From the NCBI GenBank assembly GCA_940746715.1, contig CALNWN010000005.1, positions 1-64,000 of the forward strand: 64,000 nt of DNA, in the 5' to 3' direction. Shown piece after piece: positions 60,330 through 64,000 of the stretch. The stretch's first letter is position 1; every line of letters begins with the position of its first letter. The stretch is from an uncultured Paraburkholderia sp. Lineage in GTDB: Bacteria > Pseudomonadota > Gammaproteobacteria > Burkholderiales > Burkholderiaceae. The notes under the pieces were generated by a model, which did not search any database, was not told where the DNA came from, and was given only the letters and a program-made list of their open reading frames with translations. A program made the position numbers and the translations under genes.

Positions 60330-62716
60330 CTAAAACGGGTTTTGCCAGTTTGGATCATTCCGATTTGAAACCTGAACGACCGTGCCGTTGACGTCGTTAC
60401 GCACGACATATGAGCCATCTTCCCGCACATATGCGGTCGCCGGGTCATCGCGCCGGCCACTGCCGTCTTCGAGGTTTCTCGTATCACGAGTTTTTGTGGT
60501 GCGAGCGGGGTTCTCGATTGTGTCCTCCACGTCCTTTTCGGTCCATCCCCGCTTTTTCATCTGTTTGGCAATTTTGGCTTCGATCACTGTCTGGACCAAC
60601 GAAGGCTCAGCATCGCAACTCTTTGTATCCTTTACGAAATACGGCTTGATAAGCGTGATTCCCGTAATGCTCCATCGGACAGGCGGAATCCAGCATTCAA
60701 CGCGGACAGGTTCTAGTCCGGCTTCTTGCACAAACTTCAACCCCCGCACCCAGCTCACCAGATTGACGGGTGGCCCAGCAGGCGTGATTCTGTCTTCGTA
60801 GTTGTCCAACCATTGGTCAATCTCGTCGCTGCGGATCGCAGTTTCCGGCCCCAGGTTTGTGGAAACCGTGCCGACTCTGGACGAGATCCTGCCATCTGGC
60901 GAATAGTTATACGTTACCTTCAGGAAACGCTTCACGTTGCCGTTGGCAGGGCTCGCTTGTTCGTCGTACGAGAACGCATTTAGCCGTCCCCGTGCATCGT
61001 AGACAGGGTTTGCCTGAAATCCGGGGCCCAAGATCAGAATCGGCCTGTGCGCTTTATCACGGAGACCGACCAGGTACCGACTGCCTCCCATTCGGTCATC
61101 GATCGAGCGAAGATTTCCGGTGACGTCTTGCGTTATGCCCCATTTGCCAGTCAAAACGCCGCCGTCTTTCTGTTGAACGAAGGTGACTTGGTTAGACGCG
61201 TCATACACCATCCCAAAGGTGCGCCACTGGCCCGATAGATGAGCATCAAAACCATTCGCCCCCGTCACGTCATCGGTCGGCCCTTCGCTAAAGCCCGTCA
61301 GATTGCCGTTTTCATCGTAGATATATGCACGAATCCGTCCTGCGGAAGCGATCATCGACGGACGCAAGCTCAAAGAATCGGCATAGCGGATCGAGATTTT
61401 GGCTGTTCCAAATGAGCCGCGTTGGATGACGGTTGTAGGACGGGCAAGTTCGTCGTAAGCGTATTCCGTCGCGCTCACATTTGACGCTCTGCTGGTGAGC
61501 AGGTTGCCGACGGCATCCCACGTTTTTGCCGAACCTGCACTGGTACTAACTGGTCGCTGCTGTCCGGCAATCGAGGAGAAATTCAGCGTCGTGGTTCGCT
61601 GGCTATCGCTGACGGTCGTCGAGCCAACGTTGTAAACCATCTGCAAGTTGCGGTTGGTATCGGGGTGGGACACCGCGGTCGCACGGCCATTGGCGTCATA
61701 GGTCCAGGTTGCAACCCGGGAGCCGGATTCATCAATTACGTCGGTCAACGCACTGGTAAAGCGGGCGTCGTTATAGATATATCGCCGCACATTCCCGTCT
61801 GGCCAGGTCACCGAGATCAGATTGTCGTTGGCGTCATACCCATATCGGGTCACCCCGCCACTGGGGTCTGTCATCTGGGCAATTCGCCATTGTGAATCGT
61901 AGCTTAAGCTAAGCGTGAGATCGTAAGACGGGGTTTATACCCAGCGCATGCCGATTTATTGAAATCAGCAGTCCCGACGATGGGGCGATGTCGCGAGCCG
62001 TATTTGAATCGCTATAGCTAAGTGTGGTGGTCACACCCCCTTGAGTTTTTACGGAAAGCAACAGTCCCGCAGAGGAATACGATTCAGCGGTGCCGCTCAG
62101 TAGATCGGTAACGGTCCAGGAAGATGCGCCCTGCACCAGCGATAACGGTTCACCGTCCGTAGCGCGCCACGCACCGCCGAGCTTTTTGAACGTCACCGGG
62201 TCGCCATTCTCGCGGTATGCGACGATCTACAGTGTGCCGCTGTTTGCATTAGAAACGTTCAACTGCCGCTGCCAGTTGTGGAACCAGAGCGAACCCAGAC
62301 CGGCGTCGGGTCTCGCCACCGGCCTTGCTCGATAGACCCGCTTGAAGAACATCGGTACGTCATCGCCGCTAGAGAAATCGGTTTCGCTAAGCGTGGTGGC
62401 GCCGGAGCCTGCGTGAATAGGGTCCGGCAACGGGGCAGGTTTTCTCCGGGGGACTGTCTGGCAGCGTTCCACACCATCTTTTGATTCTCGCTGGCTCATT
62501 GACGCAGTAGTGGGTGCTTAAATTGATTACGGTGTTGCCCCACGCGTTTGCATAACAACTTGGAGTTCCCTGTATAGCGCCCGATTTGACATAAAGTCCA
62601 GCGCAAACTCCATCCCCGTTCTCCGCGTTAGCGCCGGACGCGGACAACAACATCAATACCATCACTAGTCGATACAGAACTTTGACTAAGTCGCCCTGAG
62701 AACCCGAATCTTTCAT
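60330..62716 (-). pseudogene. YD-repeat (RHS-like) protein with colicin-E5-like RNase C-terminus (fragmented)
   Basis: A Sec signal peptide (VLYRLVMVLMLLSASGANA) begins at the ATG at 62716. Short cysteine-containing sequence follows, then an RHS N-terminal-like region (DDVPMFFKRVYRA) and YD repeats (GYDANDNLISVTWPDG, YDELARPTTVI, YIYDENGNLTGFS). The final 80 or so residues (KRGWTEKDVEDTIENPART, TRDTR, DPATAYVREDGSYVVRND, SNRNDPNW) resemble the colicin E5 tRNA-anticodon RNase domain. The DPxG hallmark that normally precedes RHS toxin tips is not seen. Breaks: frame changes at about 62480 and 62420, a TAG at 62227-62229 (CAG expected), and a frame change at about 61900. The last 515 codons (61874-60330) are intact. 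Repaired length is about 795 aa. GC is visibly lower than in flanking genes. Confidence 0.7.
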
Positions 62717-62948
62717 ATCGCGCCTTTAATTGTTGGTTTTGCCAGGTTCGGCGCAAGCATCTTTAAGGATATCGAAAGAATTTGAAATCCGACAATTGCA
62801 AAAAGTCTGATTGTGCTGAGGTCGGTCATCCCGGCCTTACTAGGATGATTAGACGGATCAACAAGAGAACTTGAAATGATGCGGGTATTTCAGAGGGGAT
62901 GATTCGTTCAACGATTCAGCGATCGAAGCTGAAGTTAGTGCAGCAAGT

Positions 62949-62976
62949 AAAAAAGGCGAGTCCGAAGACCCGCCTT
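62949..62976 (-). terminator. Intrinsic terminator of htpX
   Basis: On the minus strand the stem aaggcgggtc/gactcgcctt (one G-T pair) is closed by a ttcg tetraloop and followed by six T. It lies about 30 nt after the htpX stop. Between it and the RHS-like start (62717-62948) the sequence is AT-rich and probably holds the promoter of the toxin gene, which I cannot place exactly. Confidence 0.88.
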
Positions 62977-63006
62977 GAACCGACGCTTGAGCCGCGCGCT
63001 CTGCCC

Positions 63007-63864
63007 TTATTCGAAGCGCCCGGTGCGCGCCATTTCCATCAAACGCGCGATGCGTTCTTCCGTCGCCGGGTGCGTTGAAAACAGATTCGCGATGCCGCCG
63101 CCCGACAGCGGGTTCATGATCATCATCTGCGCGGTGGCGGGATGCTGTTCGGCGGCGGGGAACGGAATACCGCTCGCATAACGATGAATCTTGTCGAGCG
63201 CCGAAGCGAGCGCTTGCGGGTCGCCGGAAATCTGCGCGCCGCCGCGGTCCGCCTCGAATTCGCGCGCGCGCGAAATCGCCATCTGGATGAGCGCGCCGGC
63301 GATCGGCGCGAGCAGCGCAACGGCAATGCCCGCGATCGGATTCGCCGGACGCCCGTTTTCGTCGCGGCCGCCGAAGAACATAGCGAAGTTCGCGAGCGCG
63401 GAAATCGCGCCGGCCATGGTGGCCGATATCGTCGAAATAAGAATGTCGCGATGCTTCACGTGCGCGAGTTCGTGCGCCATGACGCCGCGCATTTCGCGCT
63501 CGGACAGCACGCGCAGAATGCCGGTGGTCGCGGCAACCGCCGCATGCTCGGGATTGCGGCCGGTGGCGAAGGCGTTCGGCGCGTCTTCGTTGATCAGATA
63601 GACGCGCGGCATCGGCAAGCCGGCGCGCGTGGAGAGCTCCCGCACCATGCGATAGAACTGCGGCGCGCTGGTTTCGTCGACTTCCTGCGCGTTGTACATG
63701 CGCAGCACCATCTTGTCCGAGAACCAGTACGAGAAAAAATTCATACCGAGCGCAATGACGAGCGCGATCGTCATGCCGCGCGAGCCGCCTATCACTCCGC
63801 CGATCACGATGAAAAGGGCCGTGATCGCGGCCATCAACATCGCGGTTTTGACCCAATTGAACAT
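63007..63864 (-). CDS. htpX: Membrane protease HtpX
   Basis: This inner-membrane M48 zinc metalloprotease takes part in membrane-protein quality control. It is 285 aa. Two N-terminal TMs (residues 4-48) are followed by the catalytic HELAH ([12 protein letters not shown], about 130-134), two further hydrophobic segments ([20 protein letters not shown] and [20 protein letters not shown]) and the Glu ligand in [11 protein letters not shown]. The start [13 protein letters not shown] at 63864 follows aaggagtggcagac; the longer frame to 63897 is less likely. The last 136 bases of the window (63865-64000) contain its upstream region with no gene that I can support. Confidence 0.94.
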   Translation of the reverse strand: MFNWVKTAMLMAAITALFIVIGGVIGGSRGMTIALVIALGMNFFSYWFSDKMVLRMYNAQEVDETSAPQFYRMVRELSTRAGLPMPRVYLINEDAPNAFATGRNPEHAAVAATTGILRVLSEREMRGVMAHELAHVKHRDILISTISATMAGAISALANFAMFFGGRDENGRPANPIAGIAVALLAPIAGALIQMAISRAREFEADRGGAQISGDPQALASALDKIHRYASGIPFPAAEQHPATAQMMIMNPLSGGGIANLFSTHPATEERIARLMEMARTGRFE

Positions 63865-64000
63865 GTCTGCCACTCCTTGCCCTAACGCGGGGTTCATCTC
63901 TGTGCCGCATCATCGCGGCGCCTGATTGTAAGCTAAATGTTAGATATGGGCGCGCGCGGAAAATTCAATCATCTTGATGCAGTGGCGAGCTTGATCCCCA

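Overview
The window is a GC-rich chromosomal segment from a member of Burkholderia sensu lato (Burkholderia, Paraburkholderia or Caballeronia). The basis is gene order and protein type: dapF-DUF484-xerC, dksA-hslVU, argB-nucleotidase-slmA-metX-metW, gatCAB divergent from mreBCD-mrdA-rodA, queCED, and htpX/rsmB/DUF4390/ntrY/ntrX. It is almost entirely a core-genome region. I see no insertion sequence, prophage or CRISPR array.

Layout. 0.3-7.8 kb: a form II (AYRGAGR-type) carbon-monoxide-dehydrogenase-like molybdenum hydroxylase operon (small, large and FAD subunits, MoxR ATPase, VWA protein, CoxG, XdhC-type factor). 7.8-15.2 kb: a PepSY membrane protein behind a probable Fur box, an SrkA-type kinase gene broken by a 505-bp tandem duplication, an MFS transporter, an aldo/keto reductase, small membrane proteins and a PhyH dioxygenase. 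16-26.5 kb: metK, lpxL, dapF, DUF484, xerC, a deleted rlmI, a CobW-type GTPase, dksA, hslV, hslU. 26.6-30.5 kb: a RegB/RegA redox two-component pair, a TPR protein and a CWC zinc-ribbon protein. 30.7-39.8 kb: argB, a pyrimidine 5'-nucleotidase, slmA, a probable SAM-II riboswitch, metX, metW, an AmpG-like permease, an M48 protease, exonuclease III and PPK2. 40-50.4 kb: gatBAC and the divergent cell-shape operon mreBCD-mrdA-rodA. 50.5-54.1 kb: a Sel1 protein, an HpcH-type aldolase and queD/queE/queC. 54.4-59.8 kb: tRNA-Phe, ntrX, ntrY, DUF4390 and rsmB. 59.9-62.7 kb: a small, lower-GC, decayed YD-repeat (RHS-like) gene whose intact C-terminus resembles the colicin E5 tRNase, with an adjacent immunity candidate. 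63-63.9 kb: htpX.

Two features stand out biologically. One is the SAM-II-like riboswitch with an extra hairpin upstream of metX. The other is the accessory toxin/immunity module apparently inserted between htpX and rsmB.

A caution governs the whole window. About twenty genes carry frameshifts, in-frame stops or internal rearrangements, including genes that are normally kept intact (hslU, metX, rlmI, mrdA). Several frameshifts look like loss of two or four bases from alternating GC runs. Several stops look like TGG changed to TAG or TGA. This pattern suggests uncorrected sequencing or assembly errors more than real decay. Broken genes are described with the product they would give if repaired, and are marked as pseudogenes as the sequence stands.
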